In this document: one piece after another, positions 53,017 through 60,997 of the stretch
Position numbering within the stretch: position 1 is the stretch's first letter
Layout of the letters: the number at the start of each line of letters is the position of its first letter
Assembly: GCF_030332225.1 (NCBI RefSeq)
Contig: NZ_JAOWIF010000043.1
Location: 186,001 to 250,000 of the forward strand
DNA length: 64,000 bases
Direction of reading: 5' to 3'
From: Citrobacter sp. Cu233
Lineage (GTDB): Bacteria > Pseudomonadota > Gammaproteobacteria > Enterobacterales > Enterobacteriaceae
The notes under the pieces: generated by a model
Databases searched by the model: none
Seen by the model: the letters and a program-made list of their open reading frames with translations, nothing else
Told to the model about the DNA's origin: nothing
Position numbers and translations under genes: made by a program

Positions 53017-53718
53017 ATGAAAAACATGGTTGGTACCGGAAGTGCTCTCGAGCGCCTGAAAAAACTCATCCCACCTGGCGTTCAGCCGAAGTTCACCAGT
53101 GCAGCAGAGTTGTTGGCGTGGCAGCGGGAAGAAGGCCTGAAGCGGTGTGAAGAACTGGACAGGCTGAATCAGAAAGCCCGGACAGAGAAAATTTTCGGTC
53201 GATCAGGAATTCAAAGCCTGCACCGCAGCTGCACGTTCGCGAATTACCAGGTATCAGGGGAAGGGCAGCGCAAAGCCTTCACGATGGCAAAGAGCTACGC
53301 ACAGAATTTCGGTACCGGGTTCGCTAGTTTCGTGTTCAGCGGTAGTCCTGGTACCGGGAAAAATCATCTGGCAGCAGCGATCGGAAATCATCTGCTTTCT
53401 GGTGGTCATAGCGTGCTGGTCGTCACTATCCCAGACCTGATGCTGCGCGTTCGCGAGTGCTACGACAGTGGTCAGTCAGAGGCTTCGCTTCTCGATGACC
53501 TCTGCAAAGTCGATCTGTTGGTGCTGGATGAAGTCGGTATTCAGCGCGGTAGCAGTGGCGAGAAAGTCATTCTGAATCAGGTTATAGACCGTCGCCTGTC
53601 ATCGATGCGGCCTGTTGGCGTTCTCACAAATCTTAACCACGACGAACTTCTCGGTGCGTTGGGAGCGCGGGTTACGCGAAACACTCAGCAAAGCATCAGC
53701 ACAAAGCGACGGAGGTAA
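53017..53718 (+). pseudogene. DnaC-like helicase loader, C-terminally truncated
   Basis: About 233 residues. AAA+ ATPase with Walker A GSPGTGKNHLAAAIGNHLL and Walker B LLVLDEVG, matching DnaC/phage P-type loaders. After LLGALGARV the expected MDRMR-type arginine segment and C-terminal domain are missing, replaced by a short out-of-family tail (TRNTQQSISTKRRR). AGGGGG precedes the ATG. Probably non-functional. Confidence 0.8.
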
Positions 53719-54520
53719 TCTCGGCTACGCAATGGCTGATGCTGTGAAGGTGATTGATGTGGCGATTGCATCGTTTGGTGCTGAGCCTGTGCTTTATGCC
53801 GCTGAGGAAACTCTGGCTTATGCCAAGATGGGTGAGCTTCACCTTAAGTGCCTGTCTCAGCCAATGGGAGATGCGGTAATTCCACTCTACACTACCCCGC
53901 CAGCGCAGGTAGTGCCGGAGAATTGCGTAACAGCAGAACACCGTCGCGTTATTGAAATGCTGCTCAATGTTTGCGGGGCCGCATTCGAACTCGCAGATGA
54001 TAGCTGTCAGCAAGATGTTGATGGCGAAGAGTGCCACGTTGTTCCAGACGACGCATTTCAGAAGCTAAGTGATGCGCTGGACGAAATAGAAAACACTCTC
54101 CCGACAGAAGATGTCGAAAGGCCAGACGTATTTCTTGCCTGGTCGGCAATGCCAAGGGAAGCGCTGAAATCTATTCTCCAGGCTGGCAACTCTCCGGTAA
54201 CTCCGGATGGTTGGATTCCGGTAAGCGAGAGTATTCCGTGTGTTGGCAAGAAACTTGCGCTTTATGGGCGAAGAGCAAAAGAAGACTGTGCCCATTATGT
54301 GGATGAAGGATATCTTGGGTCGAATGGATTTTTTTACTTCTTTGACTGGGAAGGCGGACCACGAATTGATGATTGCCACAACGACGACAAGGCCACGGTC
54401 ACGCACTGGATGTACTGGGAATTACCAGAAGCACCTCAGCAGGACGTGAAGTTAGCATTGGAAATCGGCATGTCCCGTTACGCGGTTGTCATGCAAAAGC
54501 TCGCAGATGCTGGCGATTGA
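53669..54520 (+). pseudogene. DUF551-domain phage protein, 5'-truncated
   Basis: Open from the dnaC junction (frame open from 53615) to 54520. Contains GNLGYAMADAVKVIDVAIASFG, a middle region (PLYTTPPAQ), and a C-terminal DUF551 module (DGWIPVSESIP ... VTHWMYWELPEAP). The normal N-terminus is absent; internal ATG 53732 could restart translation. Members are common nin/early region genes of unknown role. Confidence 0.7.
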
Positions 54521-54567
54521 TATAGCCTGCCATACAAGCGATATGTGAATTCCCATATCGACAAAAT

Positions 54568-54587
54568 AACCCGCTGCGGCGGGTTTT
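54568..54587 (+). terminator. Terminator after the DUF551 gene
   Basis: AACCCGC-TGCG-GCGGGTT hairpin followed by TTTTC. Confidence 0.75.
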
Positions 54588-54732
54588 CTCACTCTGGTTG
54601 CACGCTGCGGAAATGCCGTCCCTCCGCCGTTCGCTGAGGCGCTGGTGAGAGCCAATTTGCCTGAACTTTGTCAGTCGAAACAAATAGCAGCCTGACCTAT
54701 AATCCCTCTCAATGTATCGAGGGGGATTCATC

Positions 54733-54990
54733 ATGTCAGGTCATAACATCGCAGCAAAATCGAAAGACGAGCAGGACAAGGTTAACGTCGACCTGGCTGC
54801 TTCAGGTGTAGCGTATAAAGAGCGCCTGAACATGCCGGTTATCGCTGAGCAGGTAGCACGAGAGCAGCCAGAACACTTTCGAGAATACTTCATGGAGCGC
54901 GTCCGCTACTACCGTGAGCAGAGCATCACACTGCCGAAAGCATCCGATCCGCGCTATCTGGACATGGCTGCGCAGAACGAGAAGAAGTAA
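54733..54990 (+). CDS. Phage hypothetical protein (85 aa)
   Basis: 85 residues, soluble and helical ([46 protein letters not shown]). GAGGGGG lies just upstream of ATG 54733, and TATAAT at 54698-54703 suggests its own promoter. No family recognised. It directly precedes the LexA-boxed gene. Confidence 0.7.
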   Translation: MSGHNIAAKSKDEQDKVNVDLAASGVAYKERLNMPVIAEQVAREQPEHFREYFMERVRYYREQSITLPKASDPRYLDMAAQNEKK

Positions 54991-54994
54991 CAGT

Positions 54995-55037
54995 TTGACA
55001 CCTCCAGATTACGATTATACTGTATGTGTATACAGTA
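54995..55037 (+). promoter_or_regulatory. SOS promoter with LexA box
   Basis: TTGACA (54995-55000), TATACT (55016-55021) and the box TACTGTATGTGTATACAGTA (55018-55037), with the invariant CTG-N10-CAG. The operator overlaps the -10 element, so LexA should repress and DNA damage should induce the gene that starts at 55057. Confidence 0.88.
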
Positions 55038-55056
55038 TTTATTGTGAGGTGTTTAT

Positions 55057-55383
55057 ATGGGCTTCCCGTCTCCCGCTAACGACTACGTCGAGCGTACCCT
55101 GAACATTGATATCCTGTGCCATATTGATGCCAACTGCATTTCCATTGAAACATCATCCGGGTATGCGGTCATCAACAGGTCGCTGAGAGTGCAGCAGGGC
55201 AACACGATACTCATCAATAACTGCGGCACCATGCAGTTTGCAAAGCTGATGGGGAAATCTCTTATCACGTCAGATGGTGAAGCTCTTGAAGGGCAGGTTC
55301 TTGATGATGTGAATGTGATAGGAGTGGTTACGTTTATCATAAATTCAACCAGACTATCAGAAGCAGATTCATCCCCGTTTTAA
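55057..55383 (+). CDS. UmuD-like protein lacking the catalytic serine
   Basis: 108 residues starting MGFPSPANDYVERTLNID, equivalent to the processed form of UmuD (FPSPAADYVEQ). Where UmuD has SGDSM around its self-cleavage Ser, this protein reads SGYAV (residues 34-38), so the nucleophile is Ala. Ends with VIGVVTFIIN, like the dimer strand of UmuD. Controlled by a LexA box. Comparable short HumD proteins exist in phage P1. It may modulate host translesion polymerase, by inference. Confidence 0.7.
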   Translation: MGFPSPANDYVERTLNIDILCHIDANCISIETSSGYAVINRSLRVQQGNTILINNCGTMQFAKLMGKSLITSDGEALEGQVLDDVNVIGVVTFIINSTRLSEADSSPF

Positions 55384-55493
55384 TCAAAGCGCAACGTCAA
55401 GCAACATTACATACTCTCAAATTTAATGTTATAATTACGACGCAGCCAGTCTGAGCAACTGGTTGTGACCTCTGCATCTGATTGGGAAATTAG

Positions 55494-55700
55494 ATGCGAA
55501 CCCTTTTGATAAAGAGTGTCCTCATTGCTTTTGGTTTTGCTATGTTAACTTTCCTAATGCTTTTTGTTCTGCTGGCATTTGGCAAAGTTGAACTAAGTGA
55601 CACAGCCTTGAGTGTATTCGCTGGTGTTATGGTTGCTCTTATCCGCTTGATGGTAACACTTGTTAAGCAATTAGATCGTCCTAAACGCCGTCAAAACTGA
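55494..55700 (+). CDS. Small two-span membrane protein
   Basis: 68 residues, two hydrophobic segments (about 5-30, IKSVLIAFGFAMLTFLMLFVLL, and 39-58, SVFAGVMVALIRLMVTLV) and a basic tail (KQLDRPKRRQN). TTATAATT near 55430 may be the -10 and GGGAAA the ribosome site. Own strong terminator follows, so it looks like an independent unit. Function unknown. Confidence 0.65.
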   Translation: MRTLLIKSVLIAFGFAMLTFLMLFVLLAFGKVELSDTALSVFAGVMVALIRLMVTLVKQLDRPKRRQN

Positions 55701-55728
55701 AAACCTCCTAATAAGGAGGTTTTTTTTG
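55701..55728 (+). terminator. Strong intrinsic terminator
   Basis: AAACCTCCT-AATA-AGGAGGTTT followed by five further T. Confidence 0.9.
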
Positions 55729-55930
55729 CCTGTTAAACTACGGCAGTGCCATTCCATTTCTGCTCCCTGATGTGTGCCAATTAACGTGAATTGTGCCAGC
55801 CAAAGGATATTTCTGCCTGACTCGCCCCGCTACAGCGGAGATTTCTTGCATTGATTTTCCATTATCAACTGTACATAATGTCAGTGTCAGCCTGAACAAC
55901 TGACAACTTGATGCGCCACGGAGAGAAACC

Positions 55931-56533
55931 ATGGCGCACGAACTACAACTCATCAAGCATTCCTCAGGAATCCTGATCCCCGCTACGCCGGAGACCAGTG
56001 ATTTACTGCAATCAAAAATCAAACTCGGCGCCGTACTGGTAGCCGAATTTCGTCAGGTGAGGAATCCCGCATTCCATCGCCGTTTCTTTGCGCTCCTGAA
56101 TCTCGGGTTTGAATACTGGGAACCCACTGGCGGGGCGATCTCTTCCAACGAACGAAAATTGGTGACCGGGTACGCTAAATTCCTCGCTTCGTTCGGGGGA
56201 AGTGAGTCCGCTCTTTTGGATGCTGCCGAGCAGTATCTGGAGCAGGTAGCCAGTCGCCGAATTACCAATGGGATCAGCCTGTGTAAATCCTTTGACGCGT
56301 ACCGTGCCTGGGTAATTGTCGAGTCTGGTCACTATGACGCTATTCAGCTTCCTGACGGAACACTTCGCAAACATCCCCGCAGTATTGCCTTCGCCAACAT
56401 GGACGAAACCGAGTTCCAGCAACTGTACAAAGCCGCACTCGATGTTCTGTGGCGCTGGGTATTGTCCCGGGCATTCAAGGACCAGCGTGAAGCGGAAAAC
56501 GCCGCAGCGCAGCTCATGAGCTTTGCGGGGTGA
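55931..56533 (+). CDS. DUF1367 family phage protein
   Basis: 200 residues, DUF1367 family of lambdoid nin regions, with RQVRNPAFHRRFFALLNLGFEYW and AALDVLWRWVLSRAFKD. Starts the run DUF1367 - small gene - ninG - ylcG - Q, each start overlapping or touching the previous stop. Role unknown; location suggests recombination or late-gene control. Confidence 0.85.
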   Translation: MAHELQLIKHSSGILIPATPETSDLLQSKIKLGAVLVAEFRQVRNPAFHRRFFALLNLGFEYWEPTGGAISSNERKLVTGYAKFLASFGGSESALLDAAEQYLEQVASRRITNGISLCKSFDAYRAWVIVESGHYDAIQLPDGTLRKHPRSIAFANMDETEFQQLYKAALDVLWRWVLSRAFKDQREAENAAAQLMSFAG

Positions 56534-56739
56534 TGGCGATGAAATATTCCTGGTTTCACCATCACGAGTGCACAACCGAGCAGGCCGACGAACTGGTGGC
56601 GAACTACCAGCGCCGCGGCGTCAAAGTCGAGCGCAGCCTGAACCGCGACAACATCACATGGACTATCAGCGTGCAGTTGCCGGAAAGCGAGAAAGCGCCA
56701 CGCCCAAGCCGCGTCTGGCAAAACAAGGTGTGGGGGTGA
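56533..56739 (+). CDS. Small phage protein between DUF1367 and ninG
   Basis: 68 residues beginning MAMKYSWFHHHECTTEQADELVANYQRRG; an ATG two codons later is possible. Overlaps the DUF1367 stop (TGATG) and ends two bases before the ninG ATG. Likely a small alpha-beta protein. No function known to me. Confidence 0.7.
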   Translation: MAMKYSWFHHHECTTEQADELVANYQRRGVKVERSLNRDNITWTISVQLPESEKAPRPSRVWQNKVWG

Positions 56740-56741
56740 GC

Positions 56742-57350
56742 ATGGCTAAGCTACCGCGCCGCAAGTGCGCCAATAAAGAATGCCGACAGTGGTTCCATCC
56801 GGTGCGTGAAACGCAGACCGTATGTGGTTATGAGTGTGCCAGCATCGTCGGCAAGGAGCAGACCAGAAAAGCGCGGGGAGCCGCACAACGCAAGGAGTCC
56901 GCCAAACAGCGCGCCACTGAGAAGAAAGAGCGAGCCGCCTGGCGCCAGCGTAAAGCTGCAGTTAAGCCGCTGAAGCACTGGGAAGATTTAACGCAGCGTG
57001 TCGTCAATGACTACATCCGCGAGCGTGATGCCGATCTGCCATGCATTAGCTGCGGGACGTTCGAAACCGTCCAGTGGGAAGCAGGTCACTACCGCTCACG
57101 CGGTAAGGCATCACATCTTCGCTATCACGAAGACAATATCAGTAAACAGTGCCACCACTGTAACGTGCAGTTGTCGGGTAATCAGCAGCAGTACCGCCTT
57201 GGCCTTATCGAAAAAATTGGGCCTGAACGCGTCGAGGCACTCGAAAACAATAACGTCCCACACCGATACACCATCGAAGAACTCGAAGCCGTCAGGAAGC
57301 ATTACAGCGCACTGCGTCGCGAGTTGATTAAGAGCAGGGAGGCGGCATGA
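56742..57350 (+). CDS. ninG: NinG (Rap) Holliday-junction recombination protein
   Basis: 202 residues: N-terminal zinc-finger-like region CANKECRQWFHP ... CGYEC, basic helical middle (KARGAAQRKESAKQRATEKK), and HNH-like C-terminal part with CISCGTF, AGHYRSRG and CHHCN. Lambda Rap is a structure-specific endonuclease that helps phage recombination. Start at 56742 from GGGGG spacing; the open frame extends upstream but overlaps the preceding gene. Confidence 0.9.
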   Translation: MAKLPRRKCANKECRQWFHPVRETQTVCGYECASIVGKEQTRKARGAAQRKESAKQRATEKKERAAWRQRKAAVKPLKHWEDLTQRVVNDYIRERDADLPCISCGTFETVQWEAGHYRSRGKASHLRYHEDNISKQCHHCNVQLSGNQQQYRLGLIEKIGPERVEALENNNVPHRYTIEELEAVRKHYSALRRELIKSREAA

Positions 57351-57478
57351 CACCAGAACTGACCGAGATCCTTCGCGTTCGCTGGCAGCGATTGCGCTTA
57401 TACCATTTCCCGGGCTCTGTGCTGACGGACTACCGAATACTGAAGAACTACATCAAAATCATAGGCGGTGCTGTATGA
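57347..57478 (+). CDS. YlcG family protein
   Basis: 43-residue ORF MTPELTEILRVRWQRLRLY... with FPGSVLTDYRILKNYIK, which matches YlcG of E. coli prophage DLP12. Overlaps both ninG (ATGA) and the antiterminator start (ATGA). Too short for default gene callers. Function unknown. Confidence 0.85.
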   Translation: MTPELTEILRVRWQRLRLYHFPGSVLTDYRILKNYIKIIGGAV

Positions 57479-58155
57479 ACACTCAATTTCTCGAATATGT
57501 GCGCCAGCAGCTGGTGGTGGCCACCGCCGATTTAAGTGGTGCGACGAAAGGGCAGTTAATGGCCTGGCTTGAGAATGCACAGTTCGATACTGGAACGTTT
57601 AAACGTAAAAAGCCTCGAGTGCTGGATGAAGTGACCGGGAAACTGTTTACGCTGGATAACCCACCAATACCGGGCAAACAGTCGCATGCTAAGGGTTCAC
57701 ATATTCCTCTGGTGCAGCCAGTTGAATACTCCACCGCATCGTGGCGCCGCGCACTGATGACGCTCGAAGAACACCAGAAGGCCTGGTTGCTGTGGAGCTA
57801 CAGCGAAAACACCGGTTGGGACAATCAGGTCGCCATAACACGCTGGGCTTGGGATCAGTTCAGCCAACAGTTGGAAGGGAAGCGAGTAGCGAAGAAGACG
57901 ATAGACCGTTTACGCCAGCTAATCTGGCTTGCTGCGCAGGATGTGAAACGCGCGTTATCCGGGAAGGATCCGTATCAGTATGGCGATCTGGCTGCGCTGT
58001 TGGGCGTTAACAAAACAAACTGGTCTCAGAATTACGTGGAACATTACGATGCAATGATTAGCCTTTATAGGGGGCTCGACTCCAAGGCGTTACTTCATGT
58101 TTCGCGATCACGTTCACAACAAAAGGCAGCAAATTGTCGGCAAGGTATTGCATAA
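57475..58155 (+). CDS. Phage antitermination protein Q
   Basis: 226 residues of the lambdoid antiterminator family (DLSGATKGQLMAWLE, STASWRRALMTLEEHQKAWLLW, SRSRSQQKAANCRQ). Loads on RNA polymerase paused at the late promoter and lets it read through into lysis and head genes. Intact here although the lysogeny switch is missing. The late promoter and terminator follow directly. Confidence 0.88.
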   Translation: MNTQFLEYVRQQLVVATADLSGATKGQLMAWLENAQFDTGTFKRKKPRVLDEVTGKLFTLDNPPIPGKQSHAKGSHIPLVQPVEYSTASWRRALMTLEEHQKAWLLWSYSENTGWDNQVAITRWAWDQFSQQLEGKRVAKKTIDRLRQLIWLAAQDVKRALSGKDPYQYGDLAALLGVNKTNWSQNYVEHYDAMISLYRGLDSKALLHVSRSRSQQKAANCRQGIA

Positions 58156-58258
58156 ATGAACTAATTGGCATATATTTCGTGTAAATCTGATATTGTGCCA
58201 TTGTTGTATGCACTGGCAGTAAATGAGTTTTCAAGCCTGAGGTTGACGCCTTGGGCTT
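58156..58258 (+). promoter_or_regulatory. Late promoter and terminator region (pR'/tR'-like)
   Basis: TTGGCA followed 17-18 bases later by GATATT forms a plausible late promoter after Q. The hairpin AAGCCTGAGG-TTGACG-CCTTGGGCTT (58233-58258, two G-T pairs) followed by TTTTATTT is the likely Q-dependent leader terminator. The exact qut site is not resolved. Confidence 0.6.
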
Positions 58259-58424
58259 TTTTATTTGAATGTAGACAAGCGGTAAAGCACTCAAGCCATA
58301 ATTGAATTCTCGCTGGCTAAATCCCTGCCAGACGCGTCAAGTCTAAGTTCACTTCGAGGTATCAAAGGTAGTTGTCAATTTGATATATTTCGCTTCAAAG
58401 AAGTTGAGAAATGGATTAATGATA

Positions 58425-58958
58425 ATGAGGTTGCCAACAAAGGTAGAGCTGATTTCATTCTGCTTCGTAGTCATTTGGGTTATCTGGTGTGCATGGGCAG
58501 ACAAAACAACTCACGACACATACCTTTTTGATGGGGTGCTTTATAAGTCAGTTATTGTGGGGACTTCCTTCGTGATAGGAGTTTTCATTGCTTGGCGTGT
58601 GTACCTAAGTAATAAGTTCTCAACAGGTCTGGTTAAGAGGCTTTTTGGCGTTTGTCTCACCGTTATGATGTACCTGACTTTTACCTTTTGGAACGTTCCA
58701 GAGTTAATAATGATCTCATCAGCTAATAAGCATGTGAGTGACAATTACCGATTCAAAATGAGATACCCCACGCAATCTGGAGGAAAAACCAGGTCATGTA
58801 AGGCTCATGTTATCTACTATGACACATATCTGAAGCGTGAAATCGCACTCTGTCACTGGGATTATGCTCCATCTTTTTTCTATACGGATTATATTCGAGT
58901 AGATAAGCTGATTTCAGGTATGGGCGGGCAGATTATTTATCACGAAGCCGTTCATTGA
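58425..58958 (+). CDS. Unknown membrane protein in the Q-lysis interval
   Basis: 177 residues. Three hydrophobic helices in the first 100 residues (ELISFCFVVIWVIWCAW, YKSVIVGTSFVIGVFIAW, LFGVCLTVMMYLTFTFW), then a soluble C-terminal half with two cysteines (TRSCKAHVIYYDTYLKREIALCHWDY). ATG 58425 was chosen over the upstream frame. More A+T-rich than its neighbours and followed by its own perfect hairpin, which suggests a moron. No family recognised. Confidence 0.7.
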   Translation: MRLPTKVELISFCFVVIWVIWCAWADKTTHDTYLFDGVLYKSVIVGTSFVIGVFIAWRVYLSNKFSTGLVKRLFGVCLTVMMYLTFTFWNVPELIMISSANKHVSDNYRFKMRYPTQSGGKTRSCKAHVIYYDTYLKREIALCHWDYAPSFFYTDYIRVDKLISGMGGQIIYHEAVH

Positions 58959-58981
58959 GAAAATCCTATTTAAAGTTTAGA

Positions 58982-59004
58982 GGTCGCCATATGGCGACCC
59001 TTTT
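58982..59004 (+). terminator. Terminator of the membrane gene
   Basis: GGTCGCCATATGGCGACC is an 18-base perfect palindrome, followed by CTTTTC. Confidence 0.75.
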
Positions 59005-59015
59005 CATACACACAG

Positions 59016-59063
59016 CGCCATCCGAAGAATCGGATGTGAGGCTCTAAGGCCAGGATGTGCACC
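59016..59063 (+). repeat. Degenerate copy of the holin translation-start region
   Basis: GCCATCCGA-AGAA-TCGGATG-TGAGGCT resembles GCCATCCGA-ACTA-TCGGAGG-TGAGGCT just before the holin (59665-59691). In this copy the start codon position reads CTA. It forms a perfect 7-bp hairpin (59019-59036). Confidence 0.65.
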
Positions 59064-59156
59064 TTGGACAGCAAACATTGAGTTTGTTGTGGTTTCTTGC
59101 AACGCTGCATCATCTGCTCCGTTCTATACTGTTTGCTTAGTATTGCGGAGGAATGT

Positions 59157-59345
59157 ATGAAAGAAGGGTATTACTGGATTCAGCATGTAGGCATTGTACA
59201 GGTAGCGTATTACACGAATGACACTGTTGATGATCTGGAAACGGGTAAAACAATCACAGGTGTCTGGCATCTGACCAGAGGCGATGACATTTGCTATAAC
59301 GGTGAGGCAGAGGTTCTCGCAGGGCCGCTGCAACCGCCGCGATAA
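59157..59345 (+). CDS. Small phage protein upstream of the lysis genes
   Basis: 62 residues, acidic, starting MKEGYYWIQHVGIVQVAYY and containing TGVWHLTRGDDICYNGEAEVLAGPL. Strong GGAGG precedes ATG 59157. Similar short proteins occur near lysis genes of lambdoid phages, but I know no function. A terminator-like hairpin follows. Confidence 0.7.
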   Translation: MKEGYYWIQHVGIVQVAYYTNDTVDDLETGKTITGVWHLTRGDDICYNGEAEVLAGPLQPPR

Positions 59346-59358
59346 AAAACAAAAATCA

Positions 59359-59390
59359 AATCCCTGGCTATGGCCGGGGATTTTTATTTT
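59359..59390 (+). terminator. Hairpin with T-run after the small gene
   Basis: AATCCC-T-GGC...GCC-G-GGGATT stem followed by TTTATTTT. Confidence 0.75.
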
Positions 59391-59691
59391 CAGGCTCTTA
59401 ATAGTCATTCAATTGAAGACTGCCTGATACAGGAATATTAGAACTGCAAGGTAACCCCAGTATTGTAAATGGTAAAAGAAAGTATTTGTCATCATTCATC
59501 CCTCTGGTTCCATTTGGTTATGTTCATCAAGCAATAAATGAACCAGTTTTTCAGAGAATTAAATCAATTACTTATGGTGACCTTGTTACGGTGTATGCAC
59601 TCCAGAAGTGCGATTGCACTAAAAAAGGGAATCACCACTCCATTATTACATCACACCTGATAATGCCATCCGAACTATCGGAGGTGAGGCT
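59391..59691 (+). other. Lysis cassette leader region
   Basis: About 300 bases without a convincing gene; a 69-codon open frame (59486-59695) lacks a ribosome site. The end holds the TCCGA-ACTA-TCGGA hairpin (59669-59682) overlapping the holin ribosome site GGAGGTGAGG, analogous in position to the lambda S start-choosing stem-loop. Confidence 0.55.
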
Positions 59692-59970
59692 ATGACCAGA
59701 ATGAGCACCATTTACAGCAGACTTTCATATGGATCAGGAACCACGCTTGCCGGCTGCGGTGTATCAGCGAAGGCATATGCCGAAACAGCGAAAACAGCAA
59801 AAGAGGTGTCCTGGATGTTGGCCGACAGAATTGCAGGGTTAAGCCTGAGCGACTGGGCAATTATTGTCGGTATCGCATGCACTGTTATCACTTGTGCAGT
59901 GAACTGGTATTACAGGAAAAAGGAAAGGGAGGACCGGCTTAATGGCAATGTCACCAAAGCTGAAGAATAA
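59692..59970 (+). CDS. Pinholin-like holin with possible dual start
   Basis: 92 residues. A Gly/Ala/Ser-rich, weakly hydrophobic first segment (LSYGSGTTLAGCGVSAKAYA), a second stronger helix (LSDWAIIVGIACTVITCAV), and a basic tail (NWYYRKKEREDR), as in phage 21 pinholin S21. The N-terminus MTRM offers two starts (59692 and 59701), the longer with an extra Arg, mirroring the S71/S68 antiholin-holin pair. Overlaps the endolysin start by 29 bases. A hairpin covers the ribosome site. Confidence 0.8.
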   Translation: MTRMSTIYSRLSYGSGTTLAGCGVSAKAYAETAKTAKEVSWMLADRIAGLSLSDWAIIVGIACTVITCAVNWYYRKKEREDRLNGNVTKAEE

Positions 59971-60490
59971 ACTGAGCGCATCGGTCGTTGGGTTAATTCT
60001 TGCCGGGGCTTCCGCACCTGTAATTCTCGATCAGTTTCTTAATGAGAAAGAGGGTAACAGCCTTACAGCATATCGCGACGGTGGCGGACTCTGGACCATT
60101 TGCCGTGGCGCCACGATGGTTGATGGTAAGCCAGTAGTTCAGGGCATGAAGCTGGCTGTTCAGAAATGCGCCCAGGTGAACGCCATAGAACGCGACAAGG
60201 CGCTGGCGTGGGTTGAGCGTAATATCAAGGTACCACTGACCGAACCACAGAAAGCCGGTATCGCATCTTTCTGCCCATATAACATCGGCCCCGGAAAATG
60301 TTTCCCGTCTACGTTCTATAAGCGAATAAACGCTGGCGACCGTAAAGGAGCCTGTGAAGCTATTCGCTGGTGGATTAAAGACGGTGGCCGCGATTGTCGC
60401 CTGACGAAAGGCCAGAAAAATGGCTGCTATGGCCAGGTAGAACGACGAGACCAGGAAAGCGCGCTGACGTGCTGGGAGATAGATAAATGA
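59942..60490 (+). CDS. SAR endolysin (T4-type lysozyme)
   Basis: 182 residues. N-terminal signal-anchor-release helix (about 13-31, ASVVGLILAGASAPVIL) and a glycoside hydrolase 24 domain with the Glu-x8-Asp-x5-Thr triad (E37, D46, T52) and Cys54 nearby. Exported by Sec, held inactive in the membrane and released when the pinholin depolarises it. The pairing with a pinholin upstream is coherent. ATG at 59948 is an alternative. Confidence 0.92.
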   Translation: MAMSPKLKNKLSASVVGLILAGASAPVILDQFLNEKEGNSLTAYRDGGGLWTICRGATMVDGKPVVQGMKLAVQKCAQVNAIERDKALAWVERNIKVPLTEPQKAGIASFCPYNIGPGKCFPSTFYKRINAGDRKGACEAIRWWIKDGGRDCRLTKGQKNGCYGQVERRDQESALTCWEIDK

Positions 60491-60945
60491 CTCTCAAAGC
60501 ATGGTTGATTATCGGCCTTGAGTTACTCCTATCAATCCTGATTATTTACATCCTGTTTGGTCAGATTAGTAAAGAGACCCGGCGAGCAGATGCTGCCGAA
60601 TCACTGGCTAAGCAGCGGCAGGAAACAATCACTGACATGACAACCCGGCAGCGCGATGTTGCTGCACTGGATGCCAAATACACGAAGGAACTGGCGGATG
60701 CTAAAGCTGAAAATGATGCTCTGCAGCGCAAGCTTGATGATGGTGGTCGGGTGCTCGTCAAAGGCCGATGTCCTATGCCAGCCTCAACCCAAACCTCCAG
60801 CGCCTCCAGCGTGGGCAATGATGCCACCGTCGAACTCTCTGACGTTGCTGGACGAAACGTTCTCGGTGTCAGGGCCGGAATCATCAGCGACCAAACATCC
60901 CTGAGAGCACTACAGGAATACATCAAAACACAGTGCATCAGGTGA
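60487..60945 (+). CDS. Inner-membrane spanin Rz
   Basis: 152 residues. N-terminal membrane helix (about 5-24, AWLIIGLELLLSILIIYILF) followed by a long periplasmic coiled coil (about 28-95) and a C-terminal globular end. With Rz1 it fuses inner and outer membranes in the last step of lysis. Overlaps the endolysin stop by ATGA. Confidence 0.92.
   Translation: MTLKAWLIIGLELLLSILIIYILFGQISKETRRADAAESLAKQRQETITDMTTRQRDVAALDAKYTKELADAKAENDALQRKLDDGGRVLVKGRCPMPASTQTSSASSVGNDATVELSDVAGRNVLGVRAGIISDQTSLRALQEYIKTQCIR
60698..60904 (+). CDS. Outer-membrane spanin lipoprotein Rz1 (nested in Rz)
   Basis: 68 residues read in the +1 frame entirely within Rz. Signal peptide MLKLKMMLCSASLMMVVG then lipobox Cys, and a Pro-rich mature part PQPKPPAPPAWAM ending SNSLTLLDETFS, typical of Rz1. 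Start is one of several ATGs; the frame is open from 60656. Confidence 0.88.
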   Translation: MLKLKMMLCSASLMMVVGCSSKADVLCQPQPKPPAPPAWAMMPPSNSLTLLDETFSVSGPESSATKHP

Positions 60946-60997
60946 GTTCACGCGTTAAAATGCCAACCACATAAGGCTTAATAAGTGAGAGCCAGGG

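Noticed and set aside
59486..59695. 69-codon frame before the holin
   Set aside because: No ribosome site, starts from a poor codon, and ends in the holin leader hairpin; composition is not phage-coding.
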